The notes below the pieces were generated by a model. It made no database searches, was not told the origin of the DNA, and worked only from the letters and a program-made list of their open reading frames with translations. From positions 1,952,001-2,016,000 of the forward strand of contig NZ_JABWQX020000001.1 of the NCBI RefSeq assembly GCF_014268655.2: a stretch of 64,000 nt of DNA, in the 5' to 3' direction. The DNA is from Pseudomonas marvdashtae (GTDB lineage: Bacteria > Pseudomonadota > Gammaproteobacteria > Pseudomonadales > Pseudomonadaceae). Made by a program: the position numbers and the translations under genes. Shown piece by piece: positions 1 to 9,097 of this stretch; the first letter of the stretch is position 1; the number at the start of each line of letters is the position of its first letter.

Positions 1-1
1 C

Positions 2-397
2 GAATCAGGCGATGACGCCACGGACCTGCCGCCGATCTTCGTCGAGACGGATCCGACGCTGCCGGAAAGTCTCAAGCTGGCGTTGGAACTGATGTGGCAG
101 AACGTCGAGGAGCCGTTGACGATCGATGAGCTGGCGGCTTGCGTCAAGGTTTCCAAGCGCCAGTTGGAGCGGCGGTTCTGCCGGTTCCTCGGTGCGACGC
201 CAACACGCTATTACTTGGAGCTGCGCCTGACTCGGGCGCGCCAGCTCATCCAGCAAACCAATCGATCGGTCACCGAAATCGCCGTCGCAACGGGCTTCGT
301 CAGCTCCCCACATTTTCAACGACGCTTCCGGGATTTTTTTGGCGTTCCGCCCGGCAGCTACCGCACGGCATTCGGGCGAAAGCAAGTATCGCAGTGA
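2..397 (+). CDS. AraC-family regulator, C-terminal part (probably GlxA type), cut by window edge
   Basis: The reading frame is open from the first bases to the stop at 395-397, so only the last ~131 residues are visible. They form a typical AraC/XylS DNA-binding domain: a first helix-turn-helix around TIDELAACVKVSKRQLERRF and a second around SVTEIAVATGFVSSPHFQRRFRDFFGVPPGSYR. The linker just before (a PTLPESL... segment leading to a W-Q-N-V-E-E-P-L stretch) is the kind seen between the amidotransferase-like domain and the HTH in GlxA-family regulators of amino-acid or betaine catabolism; this subfamily call is an inference because the N-terminal domain is outside the window. The target genes cannot be told from here. 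The next gene is convergent. Confidence 0.85.
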   Translation, partial: ESGDDATDLPPIFVETDPTLPESLKLALELMWQNVEEPLTIDELAACVKVSKRQLERRFCRFLGATPTRYYLELRLTRARQLIQQTNRSVTEIAVATGFVSSPHFQRRFRDFFGVPPGSYRTAFGRKQVSQ

Positions 398-404
398 GCG
401 GCCT

Positions 405-611
405 TCAGGCCGGGCGCGACTTCTGAACGAGGTACAACGCTATACAGCCCGTGGCACACAGCCAGATGATCGAGCCGCAGGCGGCCGCTATCAAGGAAAA
501 ATCAGAATCCAATTCGAGCATCCCTGGCACCGCGTAGGCGAACCAAAGGAGCGAGATCAAGACATAGGCCAGCGACGACATCAGGAGTTCGAATATCTTT
601 TTAGCGTGCAT
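405..611 (-). CDS. Small two-helix membrane protein, unknown function
   Basis: A 68-residue ORF starting MHAKKIFELL. A TTG three bases upstream is also possible, but the ATG at 609-611 is preceded on the minus strand by a GGGGAA-type ribosome site. Two hydrophobic segments (about residues 8-30 and 38-60) are separated by a short acidic loop, with a basic C-terminus (KSRP), so it probably spans the inner membrane twice. I do not recognise a family. It ends only 7 bases from the convergent AraC-type gene. It could be a small orphan membrane protein; its reality rests on the coherent hydropathy and the ribosome site only. Confidence 0.5.
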   Translation of the reverse strand: MHAKKIFELLMSSLAYVLISLLWFAYAVPGMLELDSDFSLIAAACGSIIWLCATGCIALYLVQKSRPA

Positions 612-843
612 CAAAGTTCCCCGCCCGCCGACAAGGGCAGGTGTTTCAGGCTATCAGTCAGGTTGGCTTTTTTTCTGTCTGGGCAGAAATAAAAGAGGTC
701 TCAAGTCGTTGATGGCGCATCGCTGCAAGGCTTGCCGATCAACTACGCAGACATTCCATGTCAGAGAGCTTGCAGGAAACTTCGCTCTGTAATGACATCC
801 GCACATGTGCGAATGGCGACGCCGCAGGCTAGTGGCGTTGGGT

Positions 844-1245
844 TCAGCTTTTATCGTCCGACGGTTGGTCGGCCGGCACTTCTTCCGTCTGTGTGGCGGT
901 CAGGGTTGTGCCTTTGCAGAGTATTTTCCCCACTTCATCAGCGATCGAACCCTCGACGATTCGCCCTTGCATCTGATCGAATTCGGCTTTTTCCAAACCT
1001 TCGAGACTGCTGTACATGCCCATATGGCGGACGTTTCCATCGGTGCAATCGAGTTCCAGTTTGGTGTAATTGGTGAAATAGGCACCGGTTCTTTTTACAG
1101 TCGCCTGGACAGCCGTCCCACTTTCAACAAACGAGACGATGGCGTACTCGGCATTCGAGTCATCGTAGGCGTATTGAATTTTCTGTACGTCTGCATTCGC
1201 TTGGCATACTGCGAAAGCAATGCCCATCGAAATAACCTTTTTCAT
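844..1245 (-). CDS. Small secreted protein, unknown function
   Basis: I place the start at the ATG at 1243-1245, preceded by GGAAGAAA; a longer reading up to 1431 is Arg-rich and unlikely to be coded. The 133-residue product begins MKKVISMGIAFAVCQANA, a good Sec signal peptide with a likely cut after ANA. The mature part is acidic, has two cysteines (in LDCTDG and ILCKGT) that could pair in the periplasm, and ends in a disordered acidic tail (EEVPADQPSDDKS). No family recognised. It stands alone, about 280 bases from the pirin gene's end, and is probably transcribed on its own. Confidence 0.65.
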   Translation of the reverse strand: MKKVISMGIAFAVCQANADVQKIQYAYDDSNAEYAIVSFVESGTAVQATVKRTGAYFTNYTKLELDCTDGNVRHMGMYSSLEGLEKAEFDQMQGRIVEGSIADEVGKILCKGTTLTATQTEEVPADQPSDDKS

Positions 1246-1526
1246 TTCTTTTCTTCCGTGAAATGAGCTGTACTCAAGCGCTGATGGCCAAGTGCAATCA
1301 TTTTGCTTGGCTTGTGACAGCGAGTCAATATGGCAGTGTGATGACAGATCCTGGCCGTTGGTCGGGCAGGGTAAGTGCCTCGGAACTTTAAGCCTTCGCC
1401 GTAGACGCCGCAATACGGGAAGCGAAATCATATCGCGGCGTGTGCGCTGGAGAACGAGTGAGACGATGAGTCCCAGCGGGAGCGAGCGGCTCCCACCGGT
1501 TCATCGATAGCGTCACGACGTGGGCC

Positions 1527-2249
1527 TCATGGCATTTGCGGCAGTTCCTGCGGGCGCAGGTCAAACACCAGCACCTCGGCGTCGTCGCCATTGGCCAGCG
1601 TCAACACCTGCTCATTGCGCACTCGTACGCCATCGCCTTCTTGCAACGCCACGCCATTGAGCTCGACGCTGCCTCGGGCCACGTGCACATAGGCGTAGCG
1701 ATCAGTGGCCAACGTCAGTGTGGCGCTTTCCTCGCCATCGAACAGCCCGGCATACACCCGTGCGTCCTGACGAACATGCAGCGAACCTTCGGCGCCGTCG
1801 GGGGAGATGATCAGTTGCAGGCGGCCGCGTTTCTGTTCGGTACTGAAATGTTCCTGCTGGTAGCGCGGCGTGGCACCCACGACATTGGGCACGATCCAGA
1901 TTTGCAGGAAGTGCACCGGTTCGTCGGCGCTGTGATTGAACTCACTGTGGGCCACGCCACTGCCGGCGCTCATCAGTTGCACATCGCCCGGGCGAATCAC
2001 CGAGCCTGTCCCCAAGGTGTCCTTGTGCTCCAGCGCGCCTTCGAGCACATAGGAGAAGATTTCCATGTCCCGATGCGGGTGTTGGCCGAAGCCTTTGGCC
2101 GCGGCGACGCGGTCGTCGTTGATCACCAGCAGGTCGGAAAAACCCTGTTGGTTGATGTCGCGGTAGTTGGCGAACGAAAAGGTGTGGAACGAAGTCAGCC
2201 AGCCGTGACGGGCGATACCGCGTTCAGTCGCTTTGCGAAGGGTCAGCAT
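1527..2249 (-). CDS. Pirin-family bicupin protein (YhhW-like)
   Basis: 240 residues, the usual length for the YhhW/pirin family. The N-terminal cupin has the expected metal-binding set: H57 and H59 in GQHPHRDMEIF, H101 and E103 in AHSEFNH. The second cupin (about residues 130-235) lacks ligands, as is usual. E. coli YhhW has quercetin 2,3-dioxygenase activity in vitro; the physiological substrate of bacterial pirins is mostly unknown, so I make no substrate claim. It is divergently transcribed from a GlxA-type regulator 235 bases away, which makes that regulator a candidate controller. Confidence 0.9.
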   Translation of the reverse strand: MLTLRKATERGIARHGWLTSFHTFSFANYRDINQQGFSDLLVINDDRVAAAKGFGQHPHRDMEIFSYVLEGALEHKDTLGTGSVIRPGDVQLMSAGSGVAHSEFNHSADEPVHFLQIWIVPNVVGATPRYQQEHFSTEQKRGRLQLIISPDGAEGSLHVRQDARVYAGLFDGEESATLTLATDRYAYVHVARGSVELNGVALQEGDGVRVRNEQVLTLANGDDAEVLVFDLRPQELPQMP

Positions 2250-2484
2250 GAGGATTCTCCTGGTTTCAGTGGGCGGTGGCCGTGGCCGTTCGCCGGGTAC
2301 AGAAGAAGGTTAATGGTTATCCGGCGGTTCAATAAGCGGTTGAATGGCGAAATACTGTCCGTTCTGAGTGGACAATCTCGCCGACGGTGCTTCGCTTCGT
2401 CATAATGCCAGCCACTGTCCCGTTGTTCCCCTGTGGCCCAGTGTCAGCTGGCAGCAGTGTCCTCTCGATTCTGGCGTCTTATCC

Positions 2485-3435
2485 ATGAAAACCGTTGCGA
2501 TGGTGTTATTCCCCGATTTCCTGCTGCTCGACATGGCCGGGCCTCTCGAAGTGTTTTCCATCGCCAATCGTTTTCTCGGGCCGGATCAACGCTATCAGTT
2601 GCTGACCCTGGGCACCGAGCGAGGCCCGCTGCGGGCCTCCAATGGCGTGACGGTCCAGGCCGACATCCATATCGACCAGGCTTGGGCTGCCTACGACATA
2701 TTGTTGGTGCCGGGCGGCCCTGGCGCCTACAACGATCGGCATCCAGGCTTGCACACCTGGTTGCGGGCCTCGGCCCAACGGGCCACTCGCTACGGTTCGA
2801 TCTGTACCGGCGCCTTTGTGCTCGGTGAAGCGGGCCTGCTGGACGGGCACCGCGTCACCACCCATTGGCACTACACCGAGCGGCTGATCCAGCGCTTCCC
2901 CCAGGCATTGGTCGAGACCGACAAGATCTTTTTGCAAGACCGGCGCCTGATCACGTCGGGCGGCGTCACGGCCGGCATCGATATGGCCTTGTCCATCGTC
3001 GCCCAGGACCATGGGCGCAAAGCCGCGCTGGATATCGCCAAGGTATTGTTGGTGGTGATGCAGCGTCAGGGCGGGCAGGCGCAGTTCAGTCCGTCGGTAG
3101 CGGTGATCGCGACCCAGGATTCGCCGGTGACACGCGTACAGAACTACGTGATGGAGCATCTGGAAGAACCCTTCACCGTCGAACGCATGGCGGCCCTGGC
3201 CGCCATGAGCGCCCGGCATTTTGCCCGGGTATTCGTCCGGGAAGTCAAGATGACGCCCATGGAGTTCCTGCAGGGCGCGCGGATCGATCGGGCGCGGCAG
3301 TTGCTTGAGTCCACCGACTTTCCGCTCAAGACCGTGGCCTTTCGCAGCGGGTTCGGCAGTGTCCGGCACATGCGCCTGCTGTTCAGTGAAAAATTCGGCC
3401 TGACCCCGGTCCAGTACCGACAGCAGTTCAGTTGA
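2485..3435 (+). CDS. GlxA-family transcriptional regulator (DJ-1/PfpI plus AraC domain)
   Basis: I start at MKTVAMVLFPDFLLLD (ATG at 2485); the in-frame extension upstream is not protein-like. The 316-residue product has an N-terminal DJ-1/PfpI amidotransferase-like domain (about residues 1-170) with the nucleophile-elbow cysteine in YGSICTGAF, and a C-terminal AraC double helix-turn-helix (about 215-314: VERMAALAAMSARHFARVF, then VAFRSGFGSVRHMRLLFSEKFG). In this family the first domain senses a small metabolite and the second activates transcription. It is divergent from the pirin gene, so autoregulation or control of pirin is a reasonable inference. No strong Shine-Dalgarno is seen. Confidence 0.88.
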   Translation: MKTVAMVLFPDFLLLDMAGPLEVFSIANRFLGPDQRYQLLTLGTERGPLRASNGVTVQADIHIDQAWAAYDILLVPGGPGAYNDRHPGLHTWLRASAQRATRYGSICTGAFVLGEAGLLDGHRVTTHWHYTERLIQRFPQALVETDKIFLQDRRLITSGGVTAGIDMALSIVAQDHGRKAALDIAKVLLVVMQRQGGQAQFSPSVAVIATQDSPVTRVQNYVMEHLEEPFTVERMAALAAMSARHFARVFVREVKMTPMEFLQGARIDRARQLLESTDFPLKTVAFRSGFGSVRHMRLLFSEKFGLTPVQYRQQFS

Positions 3436-3618
3436 GCCTCCGGTGTCCGTCCTGGGCACCGTCATGTCCGTGATGAGTCCTGTGCCAGCATTGTTCTCTC
3501 GCCGATGACTGCCAAGATAACGGCGAACCCTCTGGAAAGGATGCGCAAGAGCCAGGGCAGACGTGTGCGGTGTTGCGCAACGACCTGCCTGGACCGGTCA
3601 TCTGGCGCAGGATCGCTT

Positions 3619-5109
3619 ATGAACAGTTTCGTCAAACCCTGCACCGAGCCGACGGTGTGCTTCGGTCCGTTTGTCTTCCATCGCCAGCAGCGACTGGTTA
3701 CCCGTGACGCAAGTCCCTTGGCGCTGGGCGGTCGCGCGCTGGATATTCTGCAAGTGTTGGTAGCGCACGCCGGTGCCTTCGTCAGCAAGCAAACGCTGAT
3801 TGCCCGCGTCTGGCCCGACAGCGTGGTGGAAGACATCAACCTGCGGGTGCATATCGCGGCGCTGCGGCGAGCGTTTGGCGAGGGCCGTGACGGCCAACGC
3901 TACATCCTCAATCACCCCCGCCAGGGCTACTGTTTTGCCGTGCCGCTGGCGTTGGAGTCAGTTGCGCAACCACCCGGCACGCCGCCGTCCGCGCGGCACA
4001 ATCTGCCCGCGCGCCTGAGTCCGGTGATCGGTCGCGACAAAGTCCTGGGCCGCTTGCTGGTCGAAGTGCCCCGCCAGCCGCTGACCACCGTCGTCGGCCC
4101 GGGTGGTATCGGCAAGACCACCGTGGTGCTGCGCGCAGCAGAGCTGTTGCTGGAGCACTTTGCCGACGGCGCCTGGTTCATTGATATGGCTGCCATCAAC
4201 GACGCGGCGCAGGTCCCGATGCGGATTGCCCAAGCCCTTGGCCTGACCGGCGGCGCCTTGGCCCAGGGACTGCAACCCTGTCGGATGTTGCTGGTGCTCG
4301 ATGGTTGCGAACACCTGATCGGCGCCTGCCGGGAACTGGCCGCGACGCTGCGGGCAGCGGCGCCGGGCGTATCGCTGCTATTGAGCAGCCGCGAAGCCCT
4401 CGATCTCGCTGACGAAAATGTCGTGCAATTGCCCGGCCTGGCGGCGGCCTCGTCCCGCGAGCCTGGGCATCAGATACTGGCCTGTCCGGCGGTGCAGTTG
4501 TTGATCGATCGAGTCGGCGCCCGCCAGCAGGATTTCAAGCCGAGTGAGCGCGACCTGATCCCCCTGGCGCGGATCTGTCGGCGCCTGGACGGGTTGCCGC
4601 TGGCGCTGGAATTGGCAGCGGCGCAAGTGGACGTGCTGGGCGTGGCCGGGGTTCTCGAGCAGTTGGACCACGGTCTGTCGCTGCTGAGCCATGGGCGTCG
4701 CACCGCCGAGGCGCGTCACCGAAGCCTGGAAGCGGCCCTGGATTGGAGTTTCGAACGCTTGAGTGACGATGAACGAACGGTTTTCCAACGCCTCGCGGTG
4801 TTCGAAGTGCCGTTCACGCTCAAGGCGGTGATGGCCGTGGCCAGTTGCGTGGACGTGAAAACCGCTCGATTGCCCTGGCTGTTGTCACGGCTGGTCGCCC
4901 AGTCGCTGGTGATGGTCGAGCAACGTGCCGAAGGGACTCGTTACCATCTGCTGCGCACCACCCGCGCCTATGCCTTGGAAAAGCTGCGCGGCAGTGGGCA
5001 ATGGCAGCTCGTGCATCGACGCTACGCGCTGCAACAAGCGTTGCAGGTGCGCCGGTCACGACCCGAGGCGCCGGGCCAGCGACTGGAGCAGCGCGTCGGC
5101 TTCTTTTAG
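3619..5109 (+). CDS. Winged-helix/ATPase regulator, apparently C-terminally truncated
   Basis: I start at MNSFVKPCTE (ATG at 3619). About 496 residues: an OmpR-type winged helix (about 14-108, ending QRYILNHPRQGYCF), then an AP-type ATPase with Walker A GPGGIGKTT and Walker B LLVLDGCEHL, then a helical region ending YALEKL. It is clearly a paralogue of the convergent 936-residue gene at 5056-7866, matching it until about 60 bases before its own stop. There the paralogue continues with ~430 residues of TPR-like repeats, whereas this one reads 54 bases antisense through the 3' end of its neighbour (tail VRRSRPEAPGQRLEQRVGFF). A deletion that joined the two genes tail to tail would explain this. 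It may still bind DNA, but without its presumed ligand-sensing repeat domain. Confidence 0.8.
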   Translation: MNSFVKPCTEPTVCFGPFVFHRQQRLVTRDASPLALGGRALDILQVLVAHAGAFVSKQTLIARVWPDSVVEDINLRVHIAALRRAFGEGRDGQRYILNHPRQGYCFAVPLALESVAQPPGTPPSARHNLPARLSPVIGRDKVLGRLLVEVPRQPLTTVVGPGGIGKTTVVLRAAELLLEHFADGAWFIDMAAINDAAQVPMRIAQALGLTGGALAQGLQPCRMLLVLDGCEHLIGACRELAATLRAAAPGVSLLLSSREALDLADENVVQLPGLAAASSREPGHQILACPAVQLLIDRVGARQQDFKPSERDLIPLARICRRLDGLPLALELAAAQVDVLGVAGVLEQLDHGLSLLSHGRRTAEARHRSLEAALDWSFERLSDDERTVFQRLAVFEVPFTLKAVMAVASCVDVKTARLPWLLSRLVAQSLVMVEQRAEGTRYHLLRTTRAYALEKLRGSGQWQLVHRRYALQQALQVRRSRPEAPGQRLEQRVGFF

Positions 5110-7866
5110 ATCGGGCGTGTCGAAACCTTCGGTGAAGCGCCGATAGACGCGGGCGAGCACATCCTCGGCGGCCTCGTCCTGGCCCTGGCGCTGCCACAGT
5201 CGGGCCAGCGACAGGGCGCTGCGCAATTCCCAGGCGAGCGCGCCTTGACGCCTGGCCACGTCCAGCGCGGCCAGCAGCAGCGCTTCGGCTTGGCTTTCGA
5301 CAGGCGGGTCATTCTGCGCCAGCAAGACGTGAGCGGTGGCCCGCAGGATCTCCGCCGAGCACCAGCCTGCGGCGCCGCTGTGGGCGCGCTCGATCTGCCG
5401 CGGGCTGACGGCCTCTGGCCGCAGCGTCACGACGATGTCCTCGATCAGGCTGGTGTTGGTTGGGTACGTCGCCAGGGGCGCGTCATCGAATGCGCGTTCG
5501 TAATGGCAGGCCCAGTCATGGAACAGCATCACCGAATGCTTCCTGGCCTGGCACTTCAAGAGATCGAGCCGTTCCCGGGCGATCAAGTGATCGCCAGCGT
5601 AATGGGCGATCACGCAACCGGCTGTCGCCAGGGTGTAGCAGATCGAGGTTCCGTGGTTGATCTGCAGGGCGATTTGCAGCGCCAGGTCGGCGGTGCGCCG
5701 GGCTTTTTCGGCGAACCCTTGCAGCCAGAGAATGCGCGCCAGGATGGTCAGCGCCGCCACGCTCTGTTCGTATTGCACGCCGAAACCGTGGGTGAAGCGG
5801 CTCGGGTGGCCGTTTTGGGCCAGGCGCTGGATGACCTGCTCGGCGTGGTGCCGCGCCGCGCCCTGATCGCCGGTGAAATGCAACGCCAGCACCCGCAACC
5901 GTTGGGCGCTCAAGGACAGGACCGGATCGCCCGGCAGCCCCAGCCGGTCGAAGGCCAGCCATTGTTCCAGCGCCTCCTGGTAGCGACCGCGGCTGAGGTT
6001 GACCGTCATTTGGCCCGACACTGCCCGCAGCTCGCCGGGTAAATCGTGGCATTGCCAGGCCAATTGCCGGGCCGCGACGAACGCCTCGACGGTGGCAGGT
6101 GTGCCGCCCTCGGTGTGGTAGTTGAAACTGGCGTGGGCCAGCTCCAGGGCGAGGGTCAATTTCGGGCACGGCGAGGGACCGGCCCTGAGCAATTGCCGGG
6201 CCTTGCTGACGTAAAGCCCATGCTCTCTGAGCAGCGACAGCTCTTGCCAGAGGGGCAGGGTGCGGGCGGTCAGGCGGATCGCCACGCTGTGGGAACCGTG
6301 CGGGCCCAGCCCTCGGTCCAGCGCCGCGCGAATGTCGTCACGGTAGGCCGCGTAGCGTTCGATCCAAAGCCGCGTGGGCGTGGTGTCCCAATCCTTCTCG
6401 GCCTGCTCCATGAGCGTCAGGCAGCGCTCGGCGTGGCGCTCCTGGCTGGCGGCGAGTTCGCCTGCGTCGATCAGCTTCTCCAGGGCGTAGCTGCGGGTGG
6501 TGTCCAGCAGGCGATAACGCACCTCTTCGTCGCCGATCTCGACATTCAGCAGGGATTTGGCGACCAACTGACTGACCGACACCAGTACCTGGCTGGGCGC
6601 GACATGCTGGCCGACAATGACCGCCGCGGCCGAGGCGAGATTGAAGCTGCCCATGAACACGGCCAGGCGTCGCAAACAGGTCTGCTCGCAAGCGGTCAAC
6701 AGCGCGAAGCTCCAATCCAGCGTGGCGCGCAGCGTCTGCTGGCGCGGTGCGCTGGCGTGAATGTCATGGTCGAGCAGGGCGACATTGTCCTGCAATTGCC
6801 GGCAAAGCTCTTGCAGTCCAAAGCGCCCCACCTGGGCCGCGGCAAGTTCGATCGCCAGGGGAATGCCATCCAGCCGCTGGCAGATATCCACCACCATCGG
6901 CACTTCATGATCGGTCAGCTCGAAATCGTCCTGGCTGGCTATCGCCCGCTCGGCGAACAGTTGCAGCGCCGGGTAAGCCAGGGCTGGATAACCTTCAATG
7001 GCCATGCCCCGTGGCGGCAGCGCCAGTGAGTCGAGGCGTTGCACGTGTTCGCCTTCGGCGCGCAGGCCTTCGCGGCTGGTGGCCAGGATATGCAAATGCG
7101 GTGCGCCACGCAGCAAGGTCTCGCAGATCAGGGCAACGGCGTCGATCAGGTGTTCGCAGGTGTCGATCACCAGCAACAAGTGGCGCTCCTTGAGGGGCCG
7201 GATGACGGTCTCAAGCGGCTCGCCGTCTTGCAGCGATAGATCGAGCAGGGCGCAAAGGTTGGGCGCGATCATGGCCGGGTCGTTGAGCGAGGCCAGGTCC
7301 AGCAGATAAGTGCCGTCACGGTAATGGCCGATCAGCCGTTCGGCGACCCGCAGGGCGACGGTGGTCTTGCCAATGCCGCCACTGCCCACCAGGGTGATGA
7401 AGCGTTTTCGCGGCAGTTGCGCCACCAGCGCCTCGACCATGCCCTGGCGGCCGATCATGCGGGTGCGGCGCGGCGGCAGATTGCGCGCCAGCGAAGGGTG
7501 CGGGATATGCGCCAGTTGCTCGGGCGATTCGAACGTCACCGGCGCGACAAAACTGTAGCCGCGCTGCGCCACGGTGACGATGTAGCGCTGGCCGGCCTGC
7601 CCATCGCCCAGGGCCTTGCGCAGTGCCGCCACGTGAACCCGCAGATTGGTGTCCTCCACCACGCTCTTGGGCCAGACACGAGCGATCAGTTGCTGCTTGC
7701 TCACCACTTGGCCGGCGTGTTCGAGCAGCACCAGCAGAATCTCCACCGCCCGCCGCCCCAGGCGCAACGGTTGCCCGCCCTCCAGCACCAGGCGCTGGCG
7801 CGGATGGACCCGATAAGGGCCGAAATGCAGCGTCTGTTCGACGGGCAGGCTGAGGTATTGGCTCAT
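5056..7866 (-). CDS. Winged-helix/ATPase/TPR regulator
   Basis: 936 residues from MSQYLSLPVE. Order: OmpR/ToxR-type winged helix (about 12-110; SVVEDTNLRVHVAALRKALG, then RYIVTVAQRGYSFV), a STAND/AP-type ATPase (Walker A GSGGIGKTT about residue 160; Walker B LLLVIDTCEHL; SREGL sensor-like motif), a helical lid, and a long Leu/Ala-rich C-terminus that looks like tetratricopeptide repeats. STAND regulators use ATP-gated oligomerisation to switch on when the repeat domain binds a signal. The signal is unknown. It is divergent from the alpha/beta hydrolase gene (349 bases with a BIME between) and convergent with a truncated paralogue that overlaps its last 54 bases. Confidence 0.85.
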   Translation of the reverse strand: MSQYLSLPVEQTLHFGPYRVHPRQRLVLEGGQPLRLGRRAVEILLVLLEHAGQVVSKQQLIARVWPKSVVEDTNLRVHVAALRKALGDGQAGQRYIVTVAQRGYSFVAPVTFESPEQLAHIPHPSLARNLPPRRTRMIGRQGMVEALVAQLPRKRFITLVGSGGIGKTTVALRVAERLIGHYRDGTYLLDLASLNDPAMIAPNLCALLDLSLQDGEPLETVIRPLKERHLLLVIDTCEHLIDAVALICETLLRGAPHLHILATSREGLRAEGEHVQRLDSLALPPRGMAIEGYPALAYPALQLFAERAIASQDDFELTDHEVPMVVDICQRLDGIPLAIELAAAQVGRFGLQELCRQLQDNVALLDHDIHASAPRQQTLRATLDWSFALLTACEQTCLRRLAVFMGSFNLASAAAVIVGQHVAPSQVLVSVSQLVAKSLLNVEIGDEEVRYRLLDTTRSYALEKLIDAGELAASQERHAERCLTLMEQAEKDWDTTPTRLWIERYAAYRDDIRAALDRGLGPHGSHSVAIRLTARTLPLWQELSLLREHGLYVSKARQLLRAGPSPCPKLTLALELAHASFNYHTEGGTPATVEAFVAARQLAWQCHDLPGELRAVSGQMTVNLSRGRYQEALEQWLAFDRLGLPGDPVLSLSAQRLRVLALHFTGDQGAARHHAEQVIQRLAQNGHPSRFTHGFGVQYEQSVAALTILARILWLQGFAEKARRTADLALQIALQINHGTSICYTLATAGCVIAHYAGDHLIARERLDLLKCQARKHSVMLFHDWACHYERAFDDAPLATYPTNTSLIEDIVVTLRPEAVSPRQIERAHSGAAGWCSAEILRATAHVLLAQNDPPVESQAEALLLAALDVARRQGALAWELRSALSLARLWQRQGQDEAAEDVLARVYRRFTEGFDTPDLKEADALLQSLARRLGS

Positions 7867-7985
7867 GGTGTGCTCAATTGTTCTGTTCCCCTGGTCATGG
7901 GCTGTACCTGAGCATATTCCTCAGGTTTTGCGCCCAGCGCAACGGTAAGGAGCTTCCATGGACCGATGGGTAAACGCCGATTCCC

Positions 7986-8115
7986 GTGGCGAGGGAGCTT
8001 GCTCCCGCTGGGTCGCGAAGCGGCCCCAAAAGCCCGTTTCCCCATAAATCTGGCACACCGAGGTGACAGTTCGGGGGCTGCTACGCAGCCCAGCGGGAGC
8101 AAGCTCCCTCGCCAC
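7986..8115. repeat. REP pair (BIME), GTGGCGAGGGAGCTTGCTCCC family
   Basis: Two ~42-base REP units in inverted orientation: 7986-8027 and its near-perfect reverse complement 8074-8115, separated by 46 bases. Each unit also has an internal palindrome (GGGAGCTTGCTCCC). The same pair recurs at 45668-45760. This is the well-known fluorescent-pseudomonad intergenic repeat, moved by RAYT transposases; no RAYT gene is in the window. It fills much of the 349-base gap between the STAND regulator and the hydrolase gene. Confidence 0.92.
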
Positions 8116-8215
8116 AAAAGCGCCTCGATTGCGAAAAAATTAACAACGTTTAACTCACGCCAACGCCCCCTGTGACCGGACCATGAAGCCTCCACCCACC
8201 TCAAGGAGTCATGTC

Positions 8216-9037
8216 ATGAGCACGTTCATCACCCGCGACGGCACAGAGATCTACTACAAGGACTGGGGCAGTGGCCAACCGGTGGTCTTCAGTCATGGCT
8301 GGCCATTGAACTCCGACAGTTGGGAGGCACAGATGATGTTCCTGGCCTCCAACGGCTATCGGGTGATCGCCCATGACCGTCGGGGCCACGGACGTTCCAG
8401 CCAGCCGTGGGACGGCAATGACATGGACACCTACGCCGATGACCTGGCGGAGCTGATCGAGCGCCTGGACCTGAAGGACGCGGTGCTGCTCGGTTTCTCC
8501 ACCGGCGGTGGTGAAGTGGCGCGCTACATCGGTCGTCACGGCGCCGCCCGAGTCGCCAAGCTTGGCCTGATCTCGGCGGTTACACCGCTGATGCTCAAGA
8601 CTGCGGCCAACCCCGGCGGATTGCCCATCGAGGTGTTCGACGGCTTCCGCCAAGCCTCACTGGCCGATCGTTCTCAGCTATACAAAGATGTGGCCAGCGC
8701 GTTTTTCGGCGCCAACCGTCCGGGCGCCAAAGTCTCCCAGGGCATGATCGACTGGTTCTGGATGCAGGGCATGCTCGCCGGCCACAAGAACACCTACGAC
8801 TGCATCAAGGCGTTCTCGGAAACCGACCTTTCCGAAGACCTGCGCAACATCGACGTGCCGACCCTGGTGGTGCATGGCGATGACGACCAGGTGGTGCCGA
8901 TCGAAACCGCCGGCATCGCGGCCGCCAAGCTGCTCAAGAACGCGCAGTTGCTGGTCTACCCAGGCGCGCCCCACGGTCTGACCGACACCCACAAGGACCG
9001 CTTGAACGCGGACCTGCTGGCGTTCATCCAGGGCTGA
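8216..9037 (+). CDS. Alpha/beta hydrolase, cofactor-free chloroperoxidase/esterase type
   Basis: 273 residues from [14 protein letters not shown], with AAGGAG about 9 bases before the ATG at 8216; an ATG at 8211 is in another frame and stops at once. The catalytic triad is visible: S95 in the nucleophile elbow GFSTGG, D224 in GDDDQVVP, H253 in APHGLTD. These positions match the cofactor-free bacterial haloperoxidase/arylesterase family (for example chloroperoxidase L). The elbow usually reads G-H-S-T-G-G; here the second residue is Phe. Natural role is probably ester or lactone hydrolysis. Cytoplasmic (no signal peptide). A LysR gene follows in the same direction after 60 bases. Confidence 0.9.
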   Translation: MSTFITRDGTEIYYKDWGSGQPVVFSHGWPLNSDSWEAQMMFLASNGYRVIAHDRRGHGRSSQPWDGNDMDTYADDLAELIERLDLKDAVLLGFSTGGGEVARYIGRHGAARVAKLGLISAVTPLMLKTAANPGGLPIEVFDGFRQASLADRSQLYKDVASAFFGANRPGAKVSQGMIDWFWMQGMLAGHKNTYDCIKAFSETDLSEDLRNIDVPTLVVHGDDDQVVPIETAGIAAAKLLKNAQLLVYPGAPHGLTDTHKDRLNADLLAFIQG

Positions 9038-9097
9038 GGCGTACCGGCGCAGGCCTGCGCCTGCGCCGGTACTCGGCATCCAACAGGAACGACACCC

